Origin: Neurospora tetrasperma FGSC 2508
Lineage: Eukaryota; Ascomycota; Sordariomycetes; Sordariales; Sordariaceae
Direction: 5' to 3'
DNA: 64,000 bases
NCBI RefSeq assembly: GCF_000213175.1
Contig: NW_009799102.1
Coordinates: 1,979,627-2,043,626, forward strand
Shown here: positions 25,244-35,266 of the stretch, piece by piece
How positions within the stretch are numbered: the stretch's first letter is position 1
Layout of the letters: every line of letters starts with the position of its first letter
Program-made: the position numbers and the translations under genes
Notes under the pieces: model-generated
Seen by the model: the letters and a program-made list of their open reading frames with translations, nothing else
Databases searched by the model: none
Told to the model about the DNA's origin: nothing

Positions 25244-26037
25244 ATGGCCTTCCTAATTCTCGTGATCGGTGACCTCCACATCCCAGACCGGGCCCTGGAC
25301 ATTCCCGCCAAAGTGCGCTTTCTCCACATCCTCTCCCCCTCCTCTCTCTCCCTTCAACCTCTCTAACACCTCTCGCCCCAAAATAGTTCAAGAAACTCCT
25401 CGCCCCCGGCAAGATCTCCCAAACCCTCTGCCTCGGCAACCTAACTGACCGGTCAACTTACGAATACCTGCGCACCATCGCCCCCGACCTGAAAATCGTT
25501 CGCGGCCGCATGGACGTCGAAGCAACCTCCCTTCCCCTCACCAGCGTTGTCACGCATGGCAACCTTCGCATCGGCTTCCTCGAAGGTTTCACCTTGGTAT
25601 CCAACGAACCGGACCTCCTCCTAGCCGAAGCCAACCGTCTGGACGTGGATGTGCTCTGCTGGGGCGGCACGCACAAGTTCGAGTGCTTCGAGTACATGGA
25701 CAAGTTTTTCGTGAACCCCGGGTCGGCGACGGGGGCGTTTACGACTACTGCTGCTTCGTGGGCTGTTAACCTCGGCAGCAATGGAGAAGGACAAAAAGAG
25801 CAGGATAAGGGGTTCGATGAAGATGAGGAGGTGGTGCCGAGCTTTTGTCTGATGGATGTCCAGGGTATTTCGTTGACGCTTTATGTCTATCAGTTGAGGA
25901 AGGATGAGAAGGGGGTGGAAAACGTGGCGGTTGAGAAGGTAACGTATACGAAACCGGTGGAGCCGACGGGAGCGGGCGGCGCTGCTGCTGGTGCTGGTGC
26001 GGCCGCTTCTGGCGCGGCTTCGGTGTCGTCGTCATGA
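25244..26037 (+). CDS. vps29: VPS29, retromer subunit
   Basis: VPS29 is the metallophosphoesterase-fold scaffold of the retromer cargo-recognition trimer (VPS26-VPS29-VPS35), which recycles receptors from endosomes to the Golgi. Exons 25244..25312 and 25387..26037 with a 74-nt intron (GTGCGC...AATAG); 239 aa. The start gives MAFLILVIGDLHIPDRALDIPAK, matching family N-termini; exon 2 continues FKKLLAPGKISQTLCLGNLTD. The core ends near residue 212 with YVYQLRKDE...VEKVTYTKP, and a low-complexity Ala/Gly/Ser tail follows. An acidic insert (KGFDEDEEVVPS) lies before the last strands. Compared with human VPS29, RGDFD is RGRMD, the HGH motif is replaced by LEGF, and SGHTHKFE is WGGTHKFE, so several residues of the metal site are absent. 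VPS29 is thought to act as a scaffold, so this need not matter. Confidence 0.95.
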
Positions 26038-26971
26038 TCTTTGATACACTTGCTTTCTAGGGTTAGTGGAGGAGGGGAGTGGGATGGAACTATAAGCAAG
26101 ATAAGCGAGCGTGATTGCTGTAATGATGATATACCACCTCTGAGTTGTGTCTTTTTATGTGCCATCTTTGGTCAAAGGTCAAGGGTTCACTACTGGGCAA
26201 GATGCTAAATTTCAGACCTGTGTCCTGACCGAGACATGGACATGGGAGCTGTTATTGCATCTATCACCTTGTACATTTCGAGCTATAGATATACAGATGG
26301 GGGCATCATGACAAAACTCGAAAAGGGATCAAAAGAAGAATGAAAGTACGTGAGGGAAGCACCAGCCACAACATAATCAGATAACCCCCAACCTTTATAT
26401 TTCGACGGTGCGCCCACAAAATTTGAGAAAAAGACCCATTCCATGCACTAACTAGTTCCATATGCTTTTCGCTGCGCCGCTCATGTGAACCCGCGTTCCC
26501 TATTCCCTTGTCCTTCCAAAAGTATGGAGAACAAAAAAGCACATCACATACCACACCGAACACATGTAAGAACGGCGGTAACCGGTATGTAAAACCCATA
26601 CATACACCTCCATCCGTCTCGCATTCCGCCATTCGCTTCCTATACATGTCCTCTTAACAATGTCCACCTTCCCCGCCTCCCTAATTTCTCTCTGCCGCTC
26701 TACCTTTGAACATCTTTCTCTATATGGTATATGGTTTTTGTCCTTGGATAGTGGACCACCTGAACCCTCCTGGACAAACTCTCTATGGCAGCCAAAATGC
26801 ATGCTGATTCCACTTCCACCTTCCCTGCCATCTCCCACCCGCGCGTAGGACCCTCAACTTGTAATTGGCAAAACCTGCAAGTTTCAAGTCCGACATCCTA
26901 GTACCGTAACTAATGTTTTCGCCACCAACCAAATGCATGAGACAAAGTAAAGAAAAAAGGGGAAAACGAAA
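26038..26971. other. Convergent 3' spacer
   Basis: Lies between the 3' ends of VPS29 (+) and the histidine kinase (-). It must hold both 3' UTRs. No further gene or structure is supported. Confidence 0.6.
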
Positions 26972-27105
26972 TCACTCCCGAGCCTCCACCAGCTTCTTAG
27001 GCTGCCGCTTGTCACCACCGCCACCAGCTGCGAGGTCCGGCACCGATCCTCGCCGCTCGCTGGACGACAAAGATGGAGAGGACAAACGCCTGTCCAGCTT
27101 CTTGC

Positions 27106-27142
<37 letters not shown>

Positions 27143-27511
27143 TCCGCCGCTGGTATTTGTGACGTTACTGAAGCTTGTTGCGGACTCCGAGGGGCGAAGG
27201 AGGCGGATATCGTATGATCTGCCTCTTCTGTGGCGTTGTTTGCTGTTCTTGCCGCTAGGAGAGAGGAGTTTGGGTGAAGACGGTCTCGATTCACCGCCGC
27301 TCACGTTGCTGGCCGCCACCTCTCGAAGAGAAGCCGCAGCGGATCCCACTCCGATTTTGACAGTGGAAGCAGAAACAGCGGTGTTATCAGCCAAAGGAGG
27401 TGGCACGGGCGAGGAAAGTGGAGTGTCAACGTCTTTTTTGGTACTGCTGCTGCCGGGGTTGATGGGTTGGGGGCTTCCAGGTCTTTGGGCGAAGCGCCGT
27501 TCGAGAAAACG
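26972..27511 (-). CDS. Possible alternative last exon of the histidine kinase (Ser/Pro-rich tail)
   Basis: This frame lies directly downstream of the kinase stop at 27586-27588. If an intron 27714..27512 (203 nt; donor CAG|GTTGGT, branch-like CTGAC, acceptor AAACAG) is removed, the kinase reads in phase from MSFSTQ into RFLERRFAQRPGSPQP and on for 179 residues to a stop at 26972. The tail is rich in Ser, Pro, Asn and basic residues (for example RPSSPKLLSPSGKNSKQRHRR and SSSNSNSNSNSNSSSKK), the style of fungal kinase C-termini. The Asn/Ser run is coded by a TTGCTG-type repeat near 27,103-27,142. Without splicing the kinase ends in a Thr repeat at 27586. Whether the tail is used is inference. 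Confidence 0.4.
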
Positions 27512-27585
27512 CTGTTTACAAGCTGAGGCGTCAGATTCTAAGCACTCGAATGCCACAATTCTCGATTGTAAAGAGATAGTAGGTT

Positions 27586-30500
27586 TCATTGATCTGGGGT
27601 TATGGGAGTCATGGGAGTTGTTGGGGTTGTGATAGGGGTCGAAGAGATGGTAGAGGTTGTGGCAGTGGTGGCAGTGGTGGCAGTGGTGTTAGTGGTGACT
27701 TTGGGCTGACCAACCTGAGTGCTGAAACTCATGCTCGCGCTCGCTCCCAGATAAGTATCCAGCTTTCTCTTCAGCAGCTCCCCTCGAACCGGCTTGGCAA
27801 GATAATCGTTCATACCCGCAGCGAGACACTTCTCTCGATCGCCCTGAATGGCCGAGGCTGTCATGGCTATCACGAGAACATTGCGGACAGAATCTATCGG
27901 ATCGTTTCGCAACATCTTCGTCGCCTCATAACCATCCAGCACTGGCATTTGTACGTCCATTAGTATGATGTGATACGGGTTTCCCTGCCGCGCCTTCTCT
28001 CGCAGACCCTCAACTGCTTTCAGGCCGTTGTCATAGGTATCAACATTCGGATAACCCAGCTTGTGCATATACTGCATGGCAATCTTAGCATTGATGGAAT
28101 TGTCTTCGGCAATGCATATTCGAAGCTGGTTGCGTGGGATATGGGTAAGGTCGATGTAGGGCCTCGGCACCTGATCACTGCTGACATCGCCGTTTTCCAC
28201 AGCGCCCGGAAGTGGCCGCGGTTGGCGGTCCCGTGGAGGCTCCATCTGAACGGGCGATGTGCTCTGGGTATCACCTGCCATCACCTCCGGCTTGGCCTTA
28301 TCAAACGTGACAGTGAACCAGACGGTTGTCCCCACGTTCTCCTCACTGTCCAGGCGGATCTTGCCCTTCATGGTCGATTCGATCAGTGACTTGCAGATAC
28401 TAAGACCGAGACCACTGCCGCCATACTTCCGCGCTGTGCTCTCGTCGGCTTGGCTAAAGGGAAGGAAGAGCTTGTCCAGTTGCTGTGGCGAAATGCCGAT
28501 GCCGGTATCCTTGACCCAAAATGTCAACGTCGCCTTCTCTGTGGTTTCGGAGTCCACCTTGGCCCCAATGGTGATGGAGCCATGCTCTGTGAACTTCAGG
28601 CTGTTGCCAATGAGATTGCCGAGGACCTGGTGAAGACGAATGGGATCGCCGTAAATCAACATGGGAGGAAGATTGATGTCGTGAACGATCTTGACGTTCT
28701 TCTTGGATGTCTTTTCCTTGTTGCTGTACGATGCTGCGCGGACGACTTCGCGAACCATCTCCTCCGGGTTGAATGCGATGATGTAGAGCTTCATCTTGTC
28801 TGCCTCCATCCTTGAAAAGTCTAGGATGTCGTTGATGACTGTAAGTAGCAGATCTGCCGACACGCGTATTGAGTCAGCCATTTCCAATTGCTCCTTATTC
28901 AAGTTGCTATCCCTGAGCAGCTCCGAGTTTCCAATCACTCCATTGAGGGGCGTGCGCAGCTCGTGAGAGACATTAGCGAGGAAGATTGACTTCGCCTTCG
29001 CGGCTTCTTCCGCAAGCTTCACGTTCCGGATGGCTTCAGCTTCGGCATTTCTGGCTTTGGTTTCTGCTTCAACCGCTTTAGCCAAAGCACGCTTCTGGAG
29101 CGCCACCATGGAGACGTTCTCGGCCGAGACCTTTTCAACAGCTTTCATGGCCAGAGCGTTCGAGTAACTGATTCCGATCTGGTTGACGAGAAGCTGCAGA
29201 ACAGTGACGTTTCGGTCTGTGAATGAACCGGGAACACCTTCGAGGTACAAGACGCCAAGGAGCGGGTTTTCAGAACCATGCAAGATCGGGATGGCAATGA
29301 CCGCTTTGCTGTTGGGGTTCCTCCGAAGCCAACTTTCACTAACGTTGCCGAACCGCTCATCGCTCACAAGGTCCCGAAGAAAAACCACCTCACGGAAGCG
29401 GGAGCAGTACAGGATGACATTCTCGGCAACGAGGTCGGTTCCGCTGAGGGGAATGCCGGGAATGTGCGCCTCGGCTCCTTTATCGGGGTCACCACTCGCA
29501 GCAACACACAGAGGCGAATTGTCCTTCTGCTTCTCATCCTCATACACCACGAGAGCTGCCAGGGTAGCGGACCCGCTGCACGTCTGCAAGATCACGTCGC
29601 ACATGGTCTTGAGAAGCTCATCAACCCTCAACACCGAGGAGATGACCTGAGATGAGACCAAAATCGCGTGCAGATCGATCATATCAAGTGCTGGCAAGCC
29701 AACCCCAGCCTCCGGCTGCATTGAGCCCCTCCACGCTGTCATGCGTTCCCCTTTCAGCGCTGCCACCGCAGCCTGCGCCGTCTCCTCTCCGTCCTCCAAT
29801 CCTTCTTCTTCCACGGTCCGATATTGAACAGACGCAGCGTCGCCAGTAAAGTCGGTCTGAACGCCAGCATCAGCCGTGCGAGGGTTGCGCATAGGGCCAT
29901 GGAGCAAGATACTATGACCGGTCTCGATGAGGTCGGCGATTCCTGTGGCACCAAGCTGGCGGTAGAGAGCGATAGAGTCGCGAAGGGTAGACCGGGCAGA
30001 GCGCCTGCCCTTGTGACGAATGAAGACGCTAGCCATCAGGTAATTTCCCAAGGCCTCCTCAAAGAGGAAATTGTATTCTGCAGCATGATCCAACGCCTCT
30101 TCATATTGCTGAATGGCATCCCCATATTGACCACGGATCTCTGCTATTTGGGCATCCAGTAACTTTGACCAAGCCAGGTAGTTAACATTATTAACTGCCT
30201 GCCAGTCCTTCAGCCCCTTGTTCAGTTCATCAATCTTCTCAATCGTCTCCTCCACGCGGCTCTGAAACTTCTCCTCATCTTCTGCCATGCGTCGAGGGTC
30301 TTGCTGTTCGCGGAGGATCACAGCCGCCAAGGACAAAGCGTAAAACCACTGTGCGAGCTTTGTGTTTCTGGCCGACCAGATCATCTTGCTGTTCTTGCAA
30401 CAAACCTCCCCGATCTCAATGGCCCGCTCATAGTGCCCATACAGGAAGAGCGGGATAATCTCGATTGACTCGTAGAACATAAGCGTCCTCTCTCCACTGG

Positions 30501-33500
30501 CCTTGGCTGTGAGCCAAGACTTGTAAGTTGAGGCTTTGTGTTGTTCGTCGCTCATGACCTCATAAGGATCTGTCACTTGCGTTTTCCCTTGCAAGGCACG
30601 GCACACCTGTCGAATGGCAATAAGAATTACGCCGCCACGAGTGTCCAGATGCCAGTTTGGTACCTCTTCACAGCCATACTGGCAGAAGGCCTCGAGATCG
30701 GAGATATTTTCGCTGGCAAAAAATTTCAGCTGTGCAGCTAGACCAAAGCTAAGAATGGCAGAGATGCGGTCTCCCATAGCAGCGGCGAACTCGACCGATG
30801 CCTCAAGCTGGTTGGCAATAGCGCCGAGCGGAAACTGTACATGACCGACAAAGTTGGCATAGATCATGTAGCCCCTGGCCATCGAATATGGATCGCGGTA
30901 CTTCTCCAGCAACTCCAAGAAAATGCCGGCCAAGTCAACAGTGAATTGAACCATGTTGAACCTCGAGAGGGCGATGGTGCCCAAGAATAAAAATGCCATG
31001 CCAGACTGTGGGAATGAACCTTTCTCCAAGTGTAACTCCATCATAGAGAGCGCAAGTTGGTAAAAGTACAGACAGTTGCTCCACCATCCAGCACTAACGG
31101 TCTCGGTGAGCACGGCACCAAGGGATGCAAGAGTGATATCTTCCGTCTTGGGCGGGTTGACCAGCTCGCTGCGATCCATTGTCTGTATTCGTACGGACAG
31201 GCGCTCGAATTGGGCGTCGCACTTCTCAAAGGATGGGTTGTCATCGAAGCCTACACCCAGAGCTTTCAAACACAACCGGAGTGAGTCCAATGCCTGTTCG
31301 GAGTTTCCGCGCTGAGCAAAAATTCGTGACTGCAGTACCCAGGCCGGGGCCCTGTCAACAGCCGTCCTTGCCTTGGCGAGAATTGTCTGGAGTAGATCGT
31401 TGGCGGCGGCGTGGAGGCCAATGTAAAGGTAGCATTCGGCTGCCTGGATATAGAGTTGGAGAGTCTCTTCATAAGAGGAATCGCCCGCATCGTCGTTCCA
31501 AGGGTCAGGTTGAAGTAGCGCTACAGCGTTGCCGTAGAATTTTGCTGCAGTAGGTCTTGCGCCACTCACGGATGCTTCTTGTGCACACCGGGAGAGCAAT
31601 GCTCGATACGAACGCCGACGAGACACTTGCTGGCAGATGATATCGACGCACTCGCAAATGTGGGAGGCCGCATTGTCCCTGTAAGAACGATCGTTGGCGT
31701 GGTATTTGAGAAGTGTTTGGGCGATGGCAAAGTGCATTTTTCGAGCATTGCACTCTTGTAATGCCGCAGCCGCCTGGATATAACGATCATGGACGAAACG
31801 AAAATGATCATCCCTATCGCTTGGAACAATGATGCAGGCTTGTATGGCTGCTTCAAGTCCAGCAACGGACTCATCTGCGGGTATGATATATGAGCAATCT
31901 TCTTCTTGCTGTCGCTTGTCCTTGTCTTCTTCAAAATGAAACTCGCCAGTCATGAGTCGACAGATAAGGTCAAACGAAAAAGTCTGCCCGAGTAACGCAG
32001 CCCAAGCAAGGATTGACCGTGAGGCGGGCGGCAGCTCACTTAAGCGTCGGGTGATAAATGCGGTGTCGAGAACATCGTAGTTCTGTTCCCCTTGAAATTG
32101 GTCGAAGAGCTTGTCCAGGTCGTATTTCCATTCACCAGCCATGTAGTCATACCAGATGCACTTCTTCCTATAGCCAGCATTGAGCATCTCACGCATATAA
32201 AAGGGGTTTCCAGCTGTCTTGGATTGGATGACGAGAGCCAAAGGCGTGACATCTTCCTTCGGTAGACAGAGTGTCGACGATACGAAGTGTATTATGTCGT
32301 CCTCGGACAGAGGCGTTAGCTTTATTTTGGTCATTATTGGTGCGCCTGCTCCCCGTGGTAACTCTTCGGACTTTGGTGGACTGAGGATTTGCAGGACTTT
32401 CTCGGGCCCGATCTCTTCCGGGCGGTACGTGATGATGATGACCATTTTCATTCGCGCTCCAATGATCTGGCTAATGAGCTCCTGTGACTCGTCGTCCGCA
32501 AAGTGCAGATCATCGAGACAGAAGCAAATGAATTTGTAGTGTGTGAACATCCGCAGTACATCGAGGAAGGTGTTCGTAAGGCGGGAAGTCTGCGTCGAAG
32601 CCCCAGCCCTCAGAAACTCCTGTGAAGTCTGGGTCGCGGACGATACTTTCGAAGAATGTCGGTACATGTTGTTGCCGCCAAGCTCGGGAGACGATCCGCG
32701 TCGTTTCAACGCGGGCTGGCCGCTCTGTGAGCTAGTGGAGTTAGATCGTTGAGGGGTGTTGTCGGGCGGGCCTAGCAGGAATTCGGGGAGGCCAAGGACC
32801 TTATGCAACGTAGGCCACACAGGCCGGACATGGTGTTTGAGCGCTTGATGAAAAGGGGTCTCGGTGTTTCTCTCGCCCCAGACCTGACGGAAGAGAGAGG
32901 ATAGCAGCTGCAAAAGGGGGCCAAAGGCAGTTCTCCTTGCTGTTTCAAATTTGGCTGTAGCACAATAACCTCTCCTGCGCGCATCTGCCAGTATTGACTG
33001 GACCAGATAGCTCTTTCCTAGACCGCCGGTACCCTCGATGATCACCACCTCGCAATTGCCTTGTCTCTGCTTTCGGAACTTGGAACCGAGCTGGCGTGAT
33101 ATCGTCGAGGTAGGTTCGCTAAGCAATCCACTGCCCCGCGAGGCATCAGAGCTGACAATCTCGTTCAAGCTGGACGTTTCAAAAGCTGGCTTGTCCCACT
33201 GGCGAGACTGTCGATTTCCTCCCGAGATCGTCGAGGTACCCGTTGACGTGCCTGAAGACGTCGTTTCGCCCGAGGTGGTCACCGAACTCGTTCCCAGGGC
33301 CGAAGGGGGCAAGCTGACTCTGTTTCTCGGATCCGGGGCTAAAGCAAGGGCCCATGAGCCGGACTGCCTGTTCAAGCCGTCGGCTGAGCTAGCGCCTTCA
33401 CTGGAGACTTCAGCATTGTCAACAACATCGTTTGACAAGACAGATCCGTCTGAACCCCAATTTACCCCACCTTTGTGGTTCATCCCATGGCTCTTGGATA

Positions 33501-34857
33501 CTCGCTCAATGACTTTGACAAGCTCGGATCGCTCGCGGTCGCGGCCAATCATAATGGTCGGAAGCCGGAAGGAGGAAGATACGTCTCGGGAACCAACTTG
33601 GAAGTCCTTGAGACTCTGGGAATCGCCGGAGCCAAGCAACTCTTGCACCTTGACCAAATCGTGCCGGAGGCCACTGGCCGAAAAGTACCGATCGCTCACG
33701 TTCTTGGAAATGCACTTTTGAATGATGCGGCCAATCGCGTCGGGAACATCCATTCGTATCTGGGACACGTTAGGTATCCTACGCCCAAGGACACCTTGGA
33801 CGATATCAAGCGGTGTGTCACCCTGGAACACGGGCTGCTGTGTCAAGAGACTCCAAAACAAAACCCCCAGGGAATAGATATCGGTGCGAGTGTCGGGCTC
33901 GGCAGGCATCCGTCCGGTCTGTTCAGGACTGATGTACTGAAGTTTATGGCGGGCGCCCACCTCCTTCGATAGTGTGGACCAGCCTGTGCTTGTTAAACCG
34001 TGCTCAAAGGACCGTAGGCCAGAGCCGAGTGACGTTATCTTTATTCTGTTTAGTTCGAGGTTGTAATGGAAGGCGTCGGGACGTATTTCGCCGTGAACAA
34101 TGCTTTGGCTATGGTGAAGCATCTCCAGACATTGGGCAGCGCCTATGGCAAAATCCAGAAAGTGCTGAAGTGATATGGGCTCCTCGAGGACCGGATGTTC
34201 TTCGCGGTGCGCCTCCCATCGGTCATTGTGTTTTTTGGCGTAGAAGAAGGCGGGGCCCATATCCAACACCTTGAACAAATAATTTTCCCCAGAATACGCG
34301 TAGATGGCCACAACGATGGTCCCCCGATCGCCTGGCAAGGGGTTCAGACGAATGAGGTCTATCGGTCTCGAGATGTGCTCGGCATTGGGATCAACAGTCG
34401 AAACAAGACTTTTGGTAATATGGTAGGCCCTCTCTTCGCGGAGGACATGGTAGGATATTCTGGCAACGACAAGCTCCTCAACAACAGGCGCATCGGTAGC
34501 ATGGTGGCCAACGGTGGGAAGAGAGGTGGTGGAACGATCACTGCCGGCGTCGCTGTGAGAGGCCGAAACGTTGGGGCGGTCCTGGGGGGCTGCGCGGTGG
34601 CCGGGTGCTAGCTTTGCTAAAGACGACGGACTCGTGTTAGGATATGGAGCCGGGGAGGCGGGGGCCGGGGTCCCGGTGGTGGAAAAGGGCGAAACAAATC
34701 GAGTGCCGAAGACGTGCCAGTTGTCGTAGGTAGAATGGTAAGGCGGTTTAGTCTCGTCCCATGCAAAGCCGGCGATTTGGCGAAGTCGTTCGAAGATGCG
34801 GGCCGGGGGATCGAGCTGCTGCTGGTCGTCTTGTGGAGGTATCGCGACTGACTCCAT
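27586..34857 (-). CDS. Group X hybrid histidine kinase (pseudokinase-ATPase-GAF-HK-REC)
   Basis: One uninterrupted frame. Starting from MESVAIPPQ (an upstream in-frame Met lies at 34890) it gives 2,423 aa. Order of parts: Ser/Thr-kinase-like domain about 125-410; P-loop ATPase with Walker A GTGGLGKS near 609 and Walker B FICFCLDD near 781; a long helical, TPR-like region about 1050-1550; GAF about 1720-1900; a coiled-coil linker; HisKA with the phospho-accepting His1965 in SHELRTPLNG; HATPase_c with GNSLKFTEHG and DTGIGI/GSGLGLSI; receiver with phospho-Asp2301 in LMDVQMP and conserved Lys in LAKPV. This is the architecture of S. pombe Mak2/Mak3 (Phk1/Phk2) and Candida Chk1, which act in phosphorelay stress, morphology and cell-cycle control. 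The kinase-like domain has HGEIRPD instead of HRD and SLGSG instead of DFG, so it is probably a pseudokinase. All histidine-kinase and receiver residues look intact. Confidence 0.96.
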   Translation of the reverse strand: MESVAIPPQDDQQQLDPPARIFERLRQIAGFAWDETKPPYHSTYDNWHVFGTRFVSPFSTTGTPAPASPAPYPNTSPSSLAKLAPGHRAAPQDRPNVSASHSDAGSDRSTTSLPTVGHHATDAPVVEELVVARISYHVLREERAYHITKSLVSTVDPNAEHISRPIDLIRLNPLPGDRGTIVVAIYAYSGENYLFKVLDMGPAFFYAKKHNDRWEAHREEHPVLEEPISLQHFLDFAIGAAQCLEMLHHSQSIVHGEIRPDAFHYNLELNRIKITSLGSGLRSFEHGLTSTGWSTLSKEVGARHKLQYISPEQTGRMPAEPDTRTDIYSLGVLFWSLLTQQPVFQGDTPLDIVQGVLGRRIPNVSQIRMDVPDAIGRIIQKCISKNVSDRYFSASGLRHDLVKVQELLGSGDSQSLKDFQVGSRDVSSSFRLPTIMIGRDRERSELVKVIERVSKSHGMNHKGGVNWGSDGSVLSNDVVDNAEVSSEGASSADGLNRQSGSWALALAPDPRNRVSLPPSALGTSSVTTSGETTSSGTSTGTSTISGGNRQSRQWDKPAFETSSLNEIVSSDASRGSGLLSEPTSTISRQLGSKFRKQRQGNCEVVIIEGTGGLGKSYLVQSILADARRRGYCATAKFETARRTAFGPLLQLLSSLFRQVWGERNTETPFHQALKHHVRPVWPTLHKVLGLPEFLLGPPDNTPQRSNSTSSQSGQPALKRRGSSPELGGNNMYRHSSKVSSATQTSQEFLRAGASTQTSRLTNTFLDVLRMFTHYKFICFCLDDLHFADDESQELISQIIGARMKMVIIITYRPEEIGPEKVLQILSPPKSEELPRGAGAPIMTKIKLTPLSEDDIIHFVSSTLCLPKEDVTPLALVIQSKTAGNPFYMREMLNAGYRKKCIWYDYMAGEWKYDLDKLFDQFQGEQNYDVLDTAFITRRLSELPPASRSILAWAALLGQTFSFDLICRLMTGEFHFEEDKDKRQQEEDCSYIIPADESVAGLEAAIQACIIVPSDRDDHFRFVHDRYIQAAAALQECNARKMHFAIAQTLLKYHANDRSYRDNAASHICECVDIICQQVSRRRSYRALLSRCAQEASVSGARPTAAKFYGNAVALLQPDPWNDDAGDSSYEETLQLYIQAAECYLYIGLHAAANDLLQTILAKARTAVDRAPAWVLQSRIFAQRGNSEQALDSLRLCLKALGVGFDDNPSFEKCDAQFERLSVRIQTMDRSELVNPPKTEDITLASLGAVLTETVSAGWWSNCLYFYQLALSMMELHLEKGSFPQSGMAFLFLGTIALSRFNMVQFTVDLAGIFLELLEKYRDPYSMARGYMIYANFVGHVQFPLGAIANQLEASVEFAAAMGDRISAILSFGLAAQLKFFASENISDLEAFCQYGCEEVPNWHLDTRGGVILIAIRQVCRALQGKTQVTDPYEVMSDEQHKASTYKSWLTAKASGERTLMFYESIEIIPLFLYGHYERAIEIGEVCCKNSKMIWSARNTKLAQWFYALSLAAVILREQQDPRRMAEDEEKFQSRVEETIEKIDELNKGLKDWQAVNNVNYLAWSKLLDAQIAEIRGQYGDAIQQYEEALDHAAEYNFLFEEALGNYLMASVFIRHKGRRSARSTLRDSIALYRQLGATGIADLIETGHSILLHGPMRNPRTADAGVQTDFTGDAASVQYRTVEEEGLEDGEETAQAAVAALKGERMTAWRGSMQPEAGVGLPALDMIDLHAILVSSQVISSVLRVDELLKTMCDVILQTCSGSATLAALVVYEDEKQKDNSPLCVAASGDPDKGAEAHIPGIPLSGTDLVAENVILYCSRFREVVFLRDLVSDERFGNVSESWLRRNPNSKAVIAIPILHGSENPLLGVLYLEGVPGSFTDRNVTVLQLLVNQIGISYSNALAMKAVEKVSAENVSMVALQKRALAKAVEAETKARNAEAEAIRNVKLAEEAAKAKSIFLANVSHELRTPLNGVIGNSELLRDSNLNKEQLEMADSIRVSADLLLTVINDILDFSRMEADKMKLYIIAFNPEEMVREVVRAASYSNKEKTSKKNVKIVHDINLPPMLIYGDPIRLHQVLGNLIGNSLKFTEHGSITIGAKVDSETTEKATLTFWVKDTGIGISPQQLDKLFLPFSQADESTARKYGGSGLGLSICKSLIESTMKGKIRLDSEENVGTTVWFTVTFDKAKPEVMAGDTQSTSPVQMEPPRDRQPRPLPGAVENGDVSSDQVPRPYIDLTHIPRNQLRICIAEDNSINAKIAMQYMHKLGYPNVDTYDNGLKAVEGLREKARQGNPYHIILMDVQMPVLDGYEATKMLRNDPIDSVRNVLVIAMTASAIQGDREKCLAAGMNDYLAKPVRGELLKRKLDTYLGASASMSFSTQVGQPKVTTNTTATTATTATTSTISSTPITTPTTPMTPITPDQ
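27651..27700. repeat. GGTGGCAGT-type repeat coding a Thr-rich run
   Basis: Tandem nonamer-like units within the last codons of the unspliced histidine kinase frame. They code a TNTTATTATTATTST-type run. The segment lies inside the possible 203-nt alternative intron. Confidence 0.7.
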
Positions 34858-35243
34858 GGTCGCCGAGAGAAGGAAAATCGGCGGACTCAAGGATAACGGG
34901 CTCGTGGGGAGGACGTCGTGTCGGGGCGAGTCATGTTTCGATCATGGTACGCAGGCCGTCGTTCCAAGCACCCGGTGCCAGCATGCGAGGATTGTGGTCG
35001 TCGATGTATGCACCTTCTGATGTGTGTGGTGCCGAGTGTGCAAAGACTGTTGCCGTTCAGTGTGGTGATAATGCCTGGTAGCGATCGTGATGAGGTGGAG
35101 TTGGGCTAAGTATCGCTCGGCGCTGAGTGTTTGAGTTCGCTGGAGCGGTTCCAGATTTTGAGGTTGGCGGTTGGCCCAGGTATGGTCGTGGCTAGTGGTT
35201 GCAGTGTTCTGCCTGTCGTCGATTTTTCCGTCCCCGGGGAGGG

Positions 35244-35266
35244 AAAAAAAAAAAAAAAAAAAAAAA
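35244..35266 (+). repeat. Poly-A run of 23
   Basis: Homopolymer A run in the 5' region of the histidine kinase gene (poly-T in the kinase sense). Long T tracts upstream of fungal genes can act as nucleosome-excluding promoter elements. Confidence 0.95.
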
